Origin: Clavaria fumosa
Taxonomy: Eukaryota > Basidiomycota > Agaricomycetes > Agaricales > Clavariaceae
NCBI GenBank assembly: GCA_951802425.1
Contig: OX637798.1
Location: forward strand, 1,736,001-1,800,000
Reading direction: 5' to 3'
DNA length: 64,000 nucleotides
Shown here: in pieces, positions 1-11,329 of the stretch
Position numbering within the stretch: the stretch's first letter is position 1
Layout: every line of letters begins with the position of its first letter
Program-made: the position numbers and the translations under genes
The notes under the pieces: generated by a model
Seen by the model: the letters and a program-made list of their open reading frames with translations, nothing else
What the model was told of the DNA's origin: nothing
Databases searched by the model: none

Positions 1-9
1 CTGGCACAC

Positions 10-545
10 CATTCAGTCCAAAAAGGACGCTAATATCGTGCCACCCACAAAGTACACCAGTACGTATTTAGCGTTTCGGCCGGCCTCGGCCAAGATAACA
101 TAGATTGCACAATAAATATGGCTTGGGGCAACAGAATGTGTAAACGATAATATCACCTTGGCCCAGATGTCAAGTACCACACAATAATTGAATAGGCCAG
201 TTGGTGAAGCCTGCTGACAAGAATATCACATGGGCCAATTGGCTCATTGTAATGATGACCAAGCTTTTCATATCATCTTGGCCAAGATACAATGGAGAAA
301 ATATGATTTGGGCCAACATGGATAATATGCTGCAATATTCAGACTGGCCAATACTCATTGACCTGGGACAGTAATTGATTTTGGCCAAGATATCTCCTCA
401 ATATCATCGGCCAAGATTCTTGTAATTCGTTTTGGCCAAGACAAGTCATGAATATCGTCTTGGCCAAGCATAGGCAACACAAATATAGTCCTGGCCAACA
501 TGCCAGACATGCCGTAATATTAAGACTGGCCAATACCAATAACTG
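10..545 (+). repeat. Left terminal inverted repeat of the KDZ element
   Basis: This stretch matches the reverse complement of about 17,397-17,997 nearly base for base, with small indels. The right copy has additional tandem units of about 37 bp around 17,600-17,690. The outermost part holds a short hairpin (GTCC-A5-GGAC near 16-28). TTGGCC and TGGCCA motifs recur every 40-60 bp. Confidence 0.85.
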
Positions 546-3470
546 GATTCAGCCAATTTGTTTCGGCCAAGAGATGTCATTAATATACTCTTGGCCCAGC
601 CTAGGCAACACAAATAGAGTACTGGCCAATACCAATAACTGGACTCAGGTAATTCATTTCGGCCAAGATGTGTCATTAATATCCTTTTGGCCCAGCCTAG
701 GCAACACAAATATAGTCCTGGCCAACATGCCAGACATGCTGTAATATTAAGACTGGCCAATATCAATAACTGGATTCAGCAAATTCATTTCGGCCAAGAG
801 ATGTTATTAATATCCTCTTGGCCCAGCCTAGGCAACACAAATAGAGTACTGGCCAATACCAATAACTGGACTCAGGTAATTCATTTCGGCCAAGATGTGT
901 CATTAATATCCTTTTGGCCCAGCCTAGGCAACACAAATATAGTCCTGGCCAACATGCCAGACATGCTGTAATATTAAGACTGGCCAATATCAATAACTGG
1001 ATTCAGCCAATTCATTTTGGCCAAGAGATGTTATTAATATCCTCTTGGCCCAGCCTAGGCAACACAAATAGAGTACTGGCCAATACCAATAACTGGACTC
1101 AGGTAATTCATTTCGGCCAAGATGTGTCATTAATATCCTTTTGGCCCAGCCTAGGCAACACAAATATAGTCCTGGCCAACATGCCAAACATATTGTAATA
1201 TTAAGACTGGCCAATGGCAATAACTGGAATCAGGTTATTCGTTTCGGCCAAGAGGCGTCATTAATATCATCTTGGCCCAGCCCAGGCAACACAAATATAG
1301 TCCTGGCCAACATGCCAGATATGCTGTAATATTAAGACTGGCCTACAGCAATAACTCGAATCAGGTCATTTGTTGCAGCCAAGAGGTGACATTAATATCA
1401 TCTTGGCCCAGCCCAGGCCAAACAAATATAGTCCTGGCCAACATGCCAGACATGCTGTAATATTAAGACTGGCCAATACCAATAAATGGCTTCCTGTAAT
1501 TCGTTTCGACCAAGAGAGGTTATTAATGTCGTCTTGGCCAAGCCCAGGCAGCATAAATATAGTCCTGGCCAACATGTTGGACATGCTGTAATATTAAGAC
1601 TGGCCAATACCAATAACTGGACTCTGCCAATTTGTTTCGGCCAAGAGATATCATTAATATCATCTTGGCCCAGCTTATGCAACACAAATATAGTCCTGGC
1701 CAACATGCCAAACATATTGTAATATTAAGACTGGCCAATGGCAATAACTGGAATCAGGTTCTTCGTTTCGGCCAAGAGGTGTCATTAATATCATCTTGGC
1801 CCAGCCCAGGCAACACAAATATAGTCCTGGCCAACATGCCAAACATATTGTAATATTAAGACTGGCCAATGGCAATAACTGGAATCAGGTTATTCGTTTC
1901 GGCCAAGAGGTGTCATTAATATCATCTTGGCCCAGCCCAGGCAACACAAATATAGTCCTGGCCAACATGCCAGACATGCTGTAATATTAAGACTGGCCTT
2001 TGACAATAACTGGAATCAGGTAATTCGTTTCGGCCAAGAGGTGTGTTTATTATCATCTTGGCCCAGCCCAGGCAACATAAATATAGTCCTGGCCAACATG
2101 CCAGACATGCTGTAATATTAAGACTGGCCTATGACAATAAATGTATTCAGGTAAGTCGTTTCGGCCAAGATCTAGTATTAATGTCGGCTTGGCCAAGCCC
2201 AGGCAACATAAATATAGTCCTGGCCAACATGCCAGACATGCTGTAATATTAAGACTGGCCTATGACAATAAATGTATTCAGGTAAGTCGTTTCGGCCAAG
2301 ATCTAGTATTAATGTCGGCTTGGCCAAGCCCAGGCAACATAAATATAGTCCTGGCCAACATGCCAGACATGCTGTAATATTAAGACTGGCCTTTGACAAT
2401 AACTGGATTCAGCCAATTCATTTCGGCCAAGAGATGTCATTAATATCCTCTTGGCCCAGCCTAGGCAACACAAATATAGTCCTGGCCAACATGCCAGACA
2501 TGCTGTAATATTAGGACTGGCCAATACCAATAACTGGACTCTGCCAATTTGTTTCGGCCAAGAGATGTCATTAATATCATCTTGGCCCAGCCCAGGCAAC
2601 ACAAATATAGTCCTGGCCAACATGCCAAACATATTGTAATATTAAGACTGGCCAATGGCAATAACTGGAATCAGGTTATTCGTTTCGGCCAAGAGGTGTC
2701 ATTAATATCATCTTGGCCCAGCCCAGGCAACACAAATATAGTCCTGGCCAACATGCCAGACATGCTGTAATATTAAGACTGGCCTTTGACAATAACTGGA
2801 ATCAGGTAATTCGTTTCGGCCAAGAGGTGTATTTATTATCATCTTGGCCCAGCCCAGGCAACATAAATATAGTCCTGGCCAACATGCCAGACATGCTGTA
2901 ATATTAAGACTGGCCTATGACAATAAATATATTCAGGTAAGTCGTTTCGGCCAAGATCTGTTATTAATGTCATCTTGGCCAAGCCCAGGCAACATAAATA
3001 TAGTCCTGGCCAACATGCCAGACATGCTGTAATATTAAGACTGGCCTATGACAATAAATATATTCAGGTAAGTCGTTTCGGCCAAGATCTGTTATTAATG
3101 TCATCTTGGCCAAGCCCAGGCAACATAAATATAGTCCTGGCCAACATGCCAGACATGCTGTAATATTAAGACTGGCCTACAGCAATAACTGGAATCAGGT
3201 CATTCATTTCGGCCAAGAGGTGTATATTATCATCTTGGCCCAGCTCAGGCAACATAAATATAGTCCTGGCCAACATGCCAGACATGCTGTAATATTAAGA
3301 CTGGCCTTTGACAATAACTGGAATCAGGTAATTCGTTTCAGCCAAGAGGTGCGTTTATTATCATCTTGGCCCAGCCCAGGCAACACAAATATAGTCCTGG
3401 CCAACATGGATAATGGAAATATATTCCTGGCCAACATACAAGACATTCTGTAATATTCAGACTGGCCAAT
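430..3470 (+). repeat. Left subterminal GGCC-motif array (131-bp units)
   Basis: The phrase TATAGTCCTGGCCAACATG recurs about 21 times from 484 to 3392. Spacing is 227 bp for the first three steps and then almost exactly 131 bp for 17 steps. The 227-bp units contain an additional 96-bp subunit. Each unit carries several GGCC cores, mostly TTGGCC, TGGCCA or CGGCCAAG. Short open frames in this array are by-products of the repeat, since 131 is not a multiple of three and frames end at each unit. Such arrays in DNA transposons commonly bind the transposase; that role is inferred here. Confidence 0.9.
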
Positions 3471-4051
3471 AATACCCATGAATTTGTCTCAGCTGAATTT
3501 GTCTCAGCTGAGATGTCTTTCTAACTTCATCTTTGCCAATGAAAATATAGTGCTGGCCAACATGTACATACGCTGTAATATTCAGACTGGCCAATTTGCT
3601 TCAGCCAAGATCTTTTATTAATGTCATCCTGGCCAAGATTGGAGAGCAAAAATATAGTGCTGGCCAACATGCAAGCGATGCTGTAATATTCAGACTGGCC
3701 AATACACTCCATCTTTAACCTCATATTAGTTTGGCCAAGATTCATGCTGTTCATGTTGGCCAAGGTGACCCAGCATGATCAAACTGTTCAAATCATCTTG
3801 GTGAAATCAAGAAACTGAAACTATGATTGGACATGGTATTAAGACTTCCCAATATTCATTGATCTTTCCAAGATAAGAGTTTTGGCCAAGATTTACACCT
3901 TGGGGTTCATGTCAGCTAAGAATGTGCTTTACTGCCTCAGCCAATGATGCTAACCATTCATATTATCATTCTCATATTACTTAAGTCTAATCCACATAGT
4001 CACGTGCTGTGTGTTGATTTTCTTTCTTTCTTGCTTCCTCCATTCACCACA
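3471..4051 (+). other. Diverged array remnant and transposase leader
   Basis: The GGCC units become irregular here (for example 3545-3760) and stop near 3900. The last 150 bp are pyrimidine-rich (TTTCTTTCTTGCTTCCTCC) immediately before the transposase start codon, as is usual for fungal 5' leaders. No other gene is seen. Confidence 0.6.
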
Positions 4052-7000
4052 ATGGCCCGAAAATCATCAAAGAGTCATGCTAAACGACCTCATGTGCTGC
4101 TTCAAGATGTGGAATGGGTTCCTTACCAAAATCGGCGGGGATATTGGCACCACCGAGAGAAGACTGTGAAATACTCAAAATCTCCACTCCAGCACCCCAC
4201 AAAGCGATTCCGTTTTGACTCCCTGCCTCCCTTAGATCACACAGACCCCCACCCAGGTTGTGATATTCCAAGCAGACCTTCGAGACAGACAAAGGTATGG
4301 CATGTGCCGTTCATCTGGATTACATTGCTGAGGCACAACGGCAAAGTCACAAAATGATTTCCTCAGAGACTGGCTGCCATTCCGAGAACAATATCTCTTT
4401 GAGTTGCTTGCTGGAGAGGCTCCACCACCCAACTCTAGATGCTCCACATGTGCTGCAGAGCAACCATCTATCAGATGCTCTGACTGCTTTGGAGGCAACT
4501 TGTTCTGCAACAGCTGCATCCTCACAACTCATGAATCCTTACCATTTCATCGGATTCAAGTCTGGAATGGTAGATGCTTCCTGAAATCTTCCCTATTTGA
4601 ACTGGGTTTCACCCTCTATATGGGCCATGGTGGAGCCCCCTGTCCCAGCACATGTGACGGCATGGATATTTGGGAGGATGTAAAACTTGGTGATGGTGAC
4701 ACAGAGAAGCACATTGATGGCAACATCTCAGAACTTGTGGAGGACAATTCCCGAACATCTAAACTTGTCATTGTGCACAGCTCAGGCATCTTCTATCACC
4801 GTGTCTGCTGGTGTGGGTGTGTGGGTGCTAGTCCCCCACATCTACAGCTCTTCAAGAGGAGTCTTTTTCCAGCCAGCCTTGCCACACCAAAAACTGCTTT
4901 CACATTTGATGTCCTTGACCACTTCTACATGGATTCCATGGAATGCAAGACAGCAGCAATGAGTTTTTGTCAGAAGTTGCAACGTTTTACAGACAATGCA
5001 CTCCCTGGAAGAGTTCCTGTAAGTAACAGGGCACTTCACCTGTGAATGAATTGTTGAAAAAATATGACAGAATCGATACAGAGAATTGCTCCGTGTTTCT
5101 CGGCAATGGAGGAATCTCTTAGCATTGAAGAGATTTGGCTTTGGGCATGATGGAAGACACCCCCAAAATGGGGACCTTGCACTATTCTGTCCTGCTTGTC
5201 CTCAACCTGGGGTTAATTTGCCAGCAGGAGGGGACAGTAATCGGTGAGCATTGGAGGGTTTTTTTGCAAAAGCATTCGTATGGGCCGAAGCTTTTCACCA
5301 TATTCTTCATCTGGGCCATGACATGTTTTCTCGGCTTGGCCCAGTGACACTTGGGAGAGAATGATTATCCTGGCCATACAACTGATTATTTCGGCTTGGC
5401 CCAGTGCCACTTCAGCCAGAGCAATCACCCTGGCCAGGAGCAATTGATGGCTAAACTCGGCTTCATCCACTGTGGTTGGAGAATGGGCCAAGCATGTGTT
5501 TGAAATTCGTATAATTGACAATTATTCAACAGGCTTTTGCTCACTCGCTCCCTTGTGGTGGATGGAAACTTCCATGCTGATCACATCCGAATGAAGAAGC
5601 CCAGCGATGACGTCTGGCTAACAGATGGGTTAGGCTATATGGTTGCCAAAGATCCATATCAACAACACCTCCATGCAGCAACAGACATATCCGAGGCATG
5701 AAACCTAATTTCAGTTCTGACTTGCCAAATTAATTAGCGTCTCTCAGAAATCAACATGTCATAATTATAGGGCAAACAACAAGCAATCATCCACTCAAAA
5801 GGATCTCGAGTCCACTGGAATAGGGGCTTGTGCTTGTTCAAGGCATGGTTGCTTTGTTCCTCACAGTGTCGTGGATTTTCAAAAGGGAGAGAAGTACACA
5901 GTCTGTTGTACCATCTTCTATGGGTTCTAATGATGATGTTCATTAGGCATATGAACATGGACTACAGCATATGCCAGGCACTTCAATACCGAACAGATGG
6001 TCTCCAACGTGCCTTGGTAATCTATGATATTGCCTGTCAATTCTTTCGAAATTTCTCCACACGTGTGGAGCACAACAGCTTATTGAGACTTGGAGAATGG
6101 CAGGAGTTTATTCCAGCCATTGGCAAGTGGCATCTTAGTGCTCATATCCCCAGCTGTTTTGCAAGGTACAGCTTGAATTTCGTTGAAGGGGCTGGTCAAC
6201 AAGATGGCGAAATCCTGGAGACTTTATGGGCAGAATTTAACAAAATCTCAACAAGTGCAAGAGCAATGAGCAAGGCCCATCGTGCAGAGGTGTATGATGA
6301 CCATATGCGAGATTCAAACTGGAAGAAACTTGTTGGTATGAGTATGTGCTAGTTGACCCACTTTCTGCGTGAAAAGATTGAACTGACATGGGTTCAGCCA
6401 CTGCACTACAGAAAAAGCTCAGTGTGGCCCAATCACAACATAAAGAGACCAAAGAGGCCTATGAAAGTTTGATGACATCAATGTCACCTGATCGGATCCA
6501 GGAATGGTTGGCTCAAGAAAATGAAGCCATGGCCAGAAGAGGAGATGCCCTCGACATCTACGATGTGCAGATACAAAAAGGTTAGGACTCTTCAAGTACC
6601 CCACATTATTTTTGTGCTCAAGTTTGTCATGCAGCTCCAACACAAGCAGAGATTCTGCTTTTACTGGAGGAAATGGACAAGGCTGATGGCTTTTCACATT
6701 CCTCTCTGGCTTGGCTTAATGAAGGCCTATGCATTGAACAAGTCCAGTAGGTTTATGAATGTCCTGAATTCACAAAACTGAAATATGTTATCAGGAGCAC
6801 CCTTAGATCTGATGTCTACAAATTGTCCAAACACACATCATCAGATGAGCAGCTTGCAATTCAAGAACGGCGGCACAGACTTATGAAACAAATTGATGCC
6901 TTCCATGAGAAGGCCTCTCTATTGGGATTGGGAGAAGGGTCACTGTGCAGCAACCTGGTTCTTGTTTCAGTGGTTGAACATGAAAGCCAATCAGACCGAA

Positions 7001-7865
7001 GTGAGGTGGGTGATGACACCCATGACAGTGAAGATGAAGATGGGAAACAGATGGACACAACACCAGAGAATGCTGCTATTCGATTGCCATCATCACTCAA
7101 GCCTGGTACATTGGAGACTGGGGGCTTCCTAGCACTTGCAAAGCAGGAGCTTGAGCTTCGGAAAGGCCAGGCAAATGACATTCTTGAAAGACTTCGACTT
7201 CTTCTAGGGCACAAGGCCATACTATTCCGAACAGATGTATGTAATGCCCCTGCTCTAACATATAATATACTTATCATACCAATAGGTCAGACATGCATGT
7301 GGCACCAAGAATACATCAAGGGCATGGAAAAATGTTAGACGAATTGAAGCAAAGGTCAGGATCCAAGTTGAAGCTTATAGACGGTGCCGGTGTGCAATGG
7401 AACGGCTGGGAGCCAGTGAAGTGGTTCTAGAGATCTACAAGCCACTCCTTCGAGAGCATTTAAAGTTAAGCGGAGATATCACCCAACCCAATCGTTTTGG
7501 ACAACGCACAGATAAATTGGCTTGGTTTTGGAATGCTGGTCAATTCAGTGCAGATGGGAGACATGGGTGGATGGATGAGTGTGCGTTATAATACTTCTAA
7601 ACAACCCCAAGCCTAAGCTGACAATTGAATAGTCCACAGAGTCAATTGGCTTCGTAGCAAGGCTCGATTCAAGAGATGGGAAGAAGAGGTGGAAGTCCTT
7701 AACTTTGAAATGGCAAGCACAACACAGTGGTTCAGACACCAGAAGTTACTTTGGGTTAGAAGGGCAGAGGCCAGTGAAGGAAAGAGTCAGCCAGGTCATG
7801 CATGCTATGCATGGAAGCAAGTGGAGATGTGGAACTGCTTGCAGGAAAGAAGCATAGGCAAATGA
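4052..7865 (+). CDS. KDZ transposase with CxC2 zinc cluster
   Basis: Eleven exons splice to 1013 aa: 4052-4294, 4347-5018, 5071-5243, 5533-5695, 5748-5893, 5947-6335, 6398-6580, 6635-6746, 6795-7236, 7286-7578, 7640-7865. Start is the ATG of MARKSSKSHAKR. The N-terminal half has a Cys/His cluster of the CxC2 type (CSTCAAE, CSDCFGG, CNSC, HESLPFHRI) and a later CWCGC. The catalytic half shows VVDGNFHADH, GIGACACSRHGCFVP, VIYDIACQFF and GAGQQDGEILETLW, matching the conserved acidic positions of KDZ transposases. The C-terminus is a charged helical region ending in RFKRWEEEVEVL. It should cut and move the flanking element in the nucleus. The fourth intron appears to have a GC donor (GAG|GCATGA). 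No frameshift or stop interrupts the model, so it may be active. The TET/JBP gene converges on it 19 bp downstream. Confidence 0.9.
5244..5532 (+). repeat. Long transposase intron carrying GGCC motifs
   Basis: This intron is 289 bp against 44-73 bp for the others. It contains two imperfect copies of a unit with TTCGGCTTGGCCCAGTG (near 5328 and 5390) and other GGCC cores of the same kind as the subterminal arrays. The donor is GTGAGC and the acceptor CAACAG. Confidence 0.75.
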
Positions 7866-7884
7866 TTTGCCATTCATGTCAGCT

Positions 7885-9046
7885 TTATACATCTAAGTAC
7901 ATGCTATGAATTGGCCACTGTGGTCTTGGCAACTGCAAACGGTTATGCACTGCATCTTTCATGAAATGAGCCACACATATCCTCTCTCCCCCTTCCCATG
8001 TCGTCACCTCATGAAGGAACACCTTACCCGCCAGAATCACAAATGCTCCAGGCTTATAAAGCAACGAAAGTCCAAGTTCTTGTAACTTGAAAGTGGCAGA
8101 ATTGTGAGTCCCGACACTCACTAAGAGGTCGTAATGTGAAGGGCACCCCCCCTTGTCTCGATGTGGGCCTGTCTTTCGGTTAACGATGACCTGCATCGCA
8201 GAAAAAATGGATGGCCACTGTTCGACGTTTTTGCATGGCTTGCTCATTTCCATTCCAGATTGCAGCTTCACAATGGCTGAGCACCCCAAGTCATATAGAT
8301 GTGGGGCAGTCAAGCTCATTGTTGCATTGCACAGGACCTCGGCATGTGCAATGGACTGCAGAAATGGAGTGGTGTACTCCTGCTGCATACTGACCGAAGC
8401 ATGCAGCTTATCAATAATTCTCTAAGCAATGTCAGATATTTGCTAACAACAGAGTGAATGAGCACTTGCCTCCTGGGCTTGCATAAACCACCCTGGCGAG
8501 AAGCTAAGAACTCCAGCTCCAAACTCACCCCCACCATCTGGAGTGATGAAACCTGCAGAACACCCTGCATTGCTGGGTATGTCTGTCTCTAGTGCTGCTC
8601 CAATTATGTTGACTGCTCCATTGTAATCCTTCTGGAATGGTGTGGGTAAGGGAGGACAGATTTGGGGCCATGACTCACCACTCGGCTTGGAGAAAGTATT
8701 CCAGGCAAATACCATAAACCTATTCGTCCATGCTTATCGAGGAGGACACATGGGTCTTCTTGACCTCCAAGGTCTTGAGGTTGCTCGAAGAACTTGCTGA
8801 GCCTAACCAGCTCATTCTCTGTACGGCTAGACATGCCATACTTTGCCACCATGTTGATTTGCTTCACGCTGTCAGCGAAGCGTTCTATGTCCCAACTGGT
8901 TTGGACTACAAAAGTTTGAGAATTAGTTGTAGCAAATAAGGAACTAACTCACTTGGGTTCAGGATGGCATAGGCCACAGTCAGTGTGATTCTTCTCAGCT
9001 CATCAGCCCTAACATGTTGGCCAGGAAGATAGGGTTCGGCGTCCAT
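7885..9046 (-). CDS. TET/JBP family Fe(II)/2-oxoglutarate DNA dioxygenase
   Basis: Four exons splice to 339 aa: 9046-8953, 8905-8679, 8631-8470, 8421-7885. Start is the ATG of MDAEPYLPGQHVRADEL. The N-terminal half contains GFITPDGGGEFGAGVLSF and SPGWFMQAQE, typical of fungal TET/JBP proteins. The catalytic double-stranded beta-helix shows NRKTGPHRDKGG (iron ligands H and D), then YDLLVSVGTH, YKPGAFVILAGKVFLHEV (second iron-binding H) and GGERICVAHF (2-oxoglutarate-binding R). All expected ligands are present, so the enzyme is predicted active on 5-methylcytosine or a related modified base; substrate is inferred from the family. The third intron has a textbook GC donor (GAG|GCAAGT). It lies tail-to-tail with the transposase, so the two genes share a 19-bp 3' gap. 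Confidence 0.9.
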
Positions 9047-9772
9047 GTTGTTTTTTAAAGCGTGGAGGGTACCCCAAATCTTTAACCTGACATTAAAGAG
9101 TCAGGCAACCTGTATAAACCAAGTCAGATGTCTGACCTTGTCTTGAGGTCCTTTTGCTGTGCATGAGGACGATGGGTGTGCAACGTCTCCCTGAACATAC
9201 TCCATATTGTATCTTTCAAGGTGAGGGGCCTGGCTTGCTATTAACTATATGCACAAGATATCACACATAGCCATACCCAATCAAGGAATTGGGTTGCTGT
9301 GTTGTTTTGACCATAATTTCAACACAATCTGATGAAAAGTCAATTATGTCAAATAAAGACCAACAATGATAGGCCAAGATGTACCTTTCAATCCAGGTAT
9401 GTATTGGCTGAGACAAACTAAATAGAGTGGGCCAATAATGTCAAAGAATTTGGACCAAGATATACTCTTTGATCAAGGTATGGGGCGACTCAAAAAGTCA
9501 CATGACTTTGTTGAATCAACGAAGTCTTGTGACTTTTTTGAATCACAACACGTATCTAAGACAAAAACACAGTTGTATGTGGTGTACATAGGTGTTGCGC
9601 AGTTGTGAGTTAAGGAGGGAGGGGAGGTGAATATTGTATGTATTGTGGTTGTGATCCCTTTGATAAACACTCAAGTTAACACTCAATCTACTGGCCAAGA
9701 CAAAAAAATTGATTGTTTCCCTGGGCTTTGCCAGACATATACTGTTACAGAGAAAGGCTACATACATGGGGT
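9047..9772. other. Intergenic stretch with GGCC motifs and a hairpin
   Basis: This gap separates the TET/JBP start from the end of the H3-tail/PHD gene. It should contain the TET/JBP promoter. GGCCAA motifs cluster at 9370-9470. An imperfect inverted repeat at 9492-9508 and 9522-9539 (AAAAAGTCACATGACTT against AAGTCTTGTGACTTTTT, one mismatch) could form a stem with a 13-nt loop. No coding frame of note. Confidence 0.6.
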
Positions 9773-11329
9773 CTAATCATGTTGAGTTAGTAGCCAACGA
9801 CCGCCAAGAATTTCGGGACCGAGCCATACCCTGGCCTCGGGGGCATTGAAAACCAGTGTGTTGGAACATTTCGGGTTTCCACATGCGAACAATCGAGAAA
9901 GTTCAGGGCCACTGGCTGAGACCCATGCTCTGATACACCCACACCGGCTGCACTGCACAGGGAGCTGGTGTCCCCATGGTCGCAGATCAGGATGAACCCA
10001 TGTGTAGCAATTTCCTCGGACTTGCCCATTTACTGTACGGATATGAACGATGTCGGTGTGTCGGCAAATCGCAGAGGTAGTCGGAAGCAGACGTCGGAAA
10101 CAGTCCTCGAGTGCGAATTTTTCGACCAAGACTTGCTGAGCATATCCGATGATAAACCCCACCGTGAGGCAAGGCTGTAACTCAGCTGCAGTAAATGCAA
10201 CGACATTAAGGACTGAAAGTCTGCAGAAACATGTGAATACATGTCCAATTTCATGCTGCAATAACTTACTGCTTGGTGATCTCAGCCAGCTCGGCATAGC
10301 TTGAGGCGTTCCTGACCAAAGCACCGCAAGACATCATCCACAGTGTGGTATCGCGTTCTTTAAGAAACGATGTGTATTGAGATGGAAGGAGCAAGTTGAG
10401 GACCTGTTACACTTAACTTCAGCCAACCACGTTGCACATGCAATGAACCACTCACATGTTTAACAGAACCGCACAACGTCGGTGCCAGGAATAAGTCGCC
10501 TGTGTCTTCGTGTGAGTGGTTTGTTACGAAGATGAGGACACGGGGATGGGTATGCCTACAATGATTAGTACAACCACATTTGCAGCATAAATTGACTTAC
10601 TTGATACGATCGGATAGACTTTGCATCTTGGCAACATGAGCCTTGATGCCAGCATCGTCACCCAAATCGAATACAATCTCTTCGTAGAACAACAGCGACA
10701 ACTCCAAATATGCTCGCATATACTCCACCAGGATCACAGCAGGTGATCCTGCGCTGTCCAAACCACGAAGAATAAAATGAAGGACAGTTAGACCTTCGTT
10801 GCTGACATGGGAGGCAGCGGTCATTTGGAAGTTGCCGACAACAGTGAGATGCGAAGGAAATGCTGGTTTTAACGAATTTGGATTGAGCTTTTCATCGACA
10901 AGCTCAAGACCTTTGTGAATGTAGAAACCCTGTCTGATTTTAGAACAGCTGGGCAGAGAAAATGAATGTAAAGGACGCACGTAATAGGGCTGTAGCGTGG
11001 GCCCTTTGAACGCCTGCGAGTGGCAGTAAAGGCAAAGGAACTTAAGTTGTTCATAGCTTTCAATTGTCGGCGGAATTGCGATGCACTTGTTGCAGAGTGC
11101 TCGTGAGCAGCGGTCACAAATGACGAGATGACCGCCATTCAGACACATGTAACAATACTACGGTTGGTTAGCACAGTTGCTTGGCAGGTAAGCAGTGAAT
11201 ACGTACCTGCTCACCCCCACTTTCATGACTGTGCAAAATCTGGGGAGGCGGGAGTGATCCAACGCCAGGGTTTACCCGTAGAGCGCGTCCACCTGTACTC
11301 TTCTTTGGTGTCTGTTTAGTTCGGGCCAT
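9773..11329 (-). CDS. Histone H3 tail-mimic protein with PHD-like finger
   Basis: Five exons splice to 453 aa: 11329-11207, 11157-10601, 10555-10456, 10403-10270, 10220-9773. The first exon reads MARTKQTPKKSTGGRALR, nearly the N-terminus of histone H3 (residues 1-6, K9, S10, T11, G12, G13, A15 and R17 kept). Exon 2 begins with a Cys-rich finger, CYMC-x8-CDRC-x4-CNKC and later CLYCH, resembling PHD/ADD modules, which in other proteins read the H3 tail. The middle has RVLIFVTNHSHEDTGDLFL and TTLWMMSCGALV, a His then Cys pattern loosely like CHAT/caspase-fold proteases. The C-terminus has a ribbon-like CSRCGC and CGNPKC pair. Function is unknown; chromatin targeting is inferred. The model is fully open and sits between two other cargo genes on the same strand. 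Confidence 0.8.

Noticed and set aside
430..3470. Regularly spaced repeats as a CRISPR array or a tandem gene family
   Set aside because: Units are 131 bp with repeats and spacers both conserved, and there are no cas genes; the organism is a fungus. The 62-78 codon frames end at each unit.
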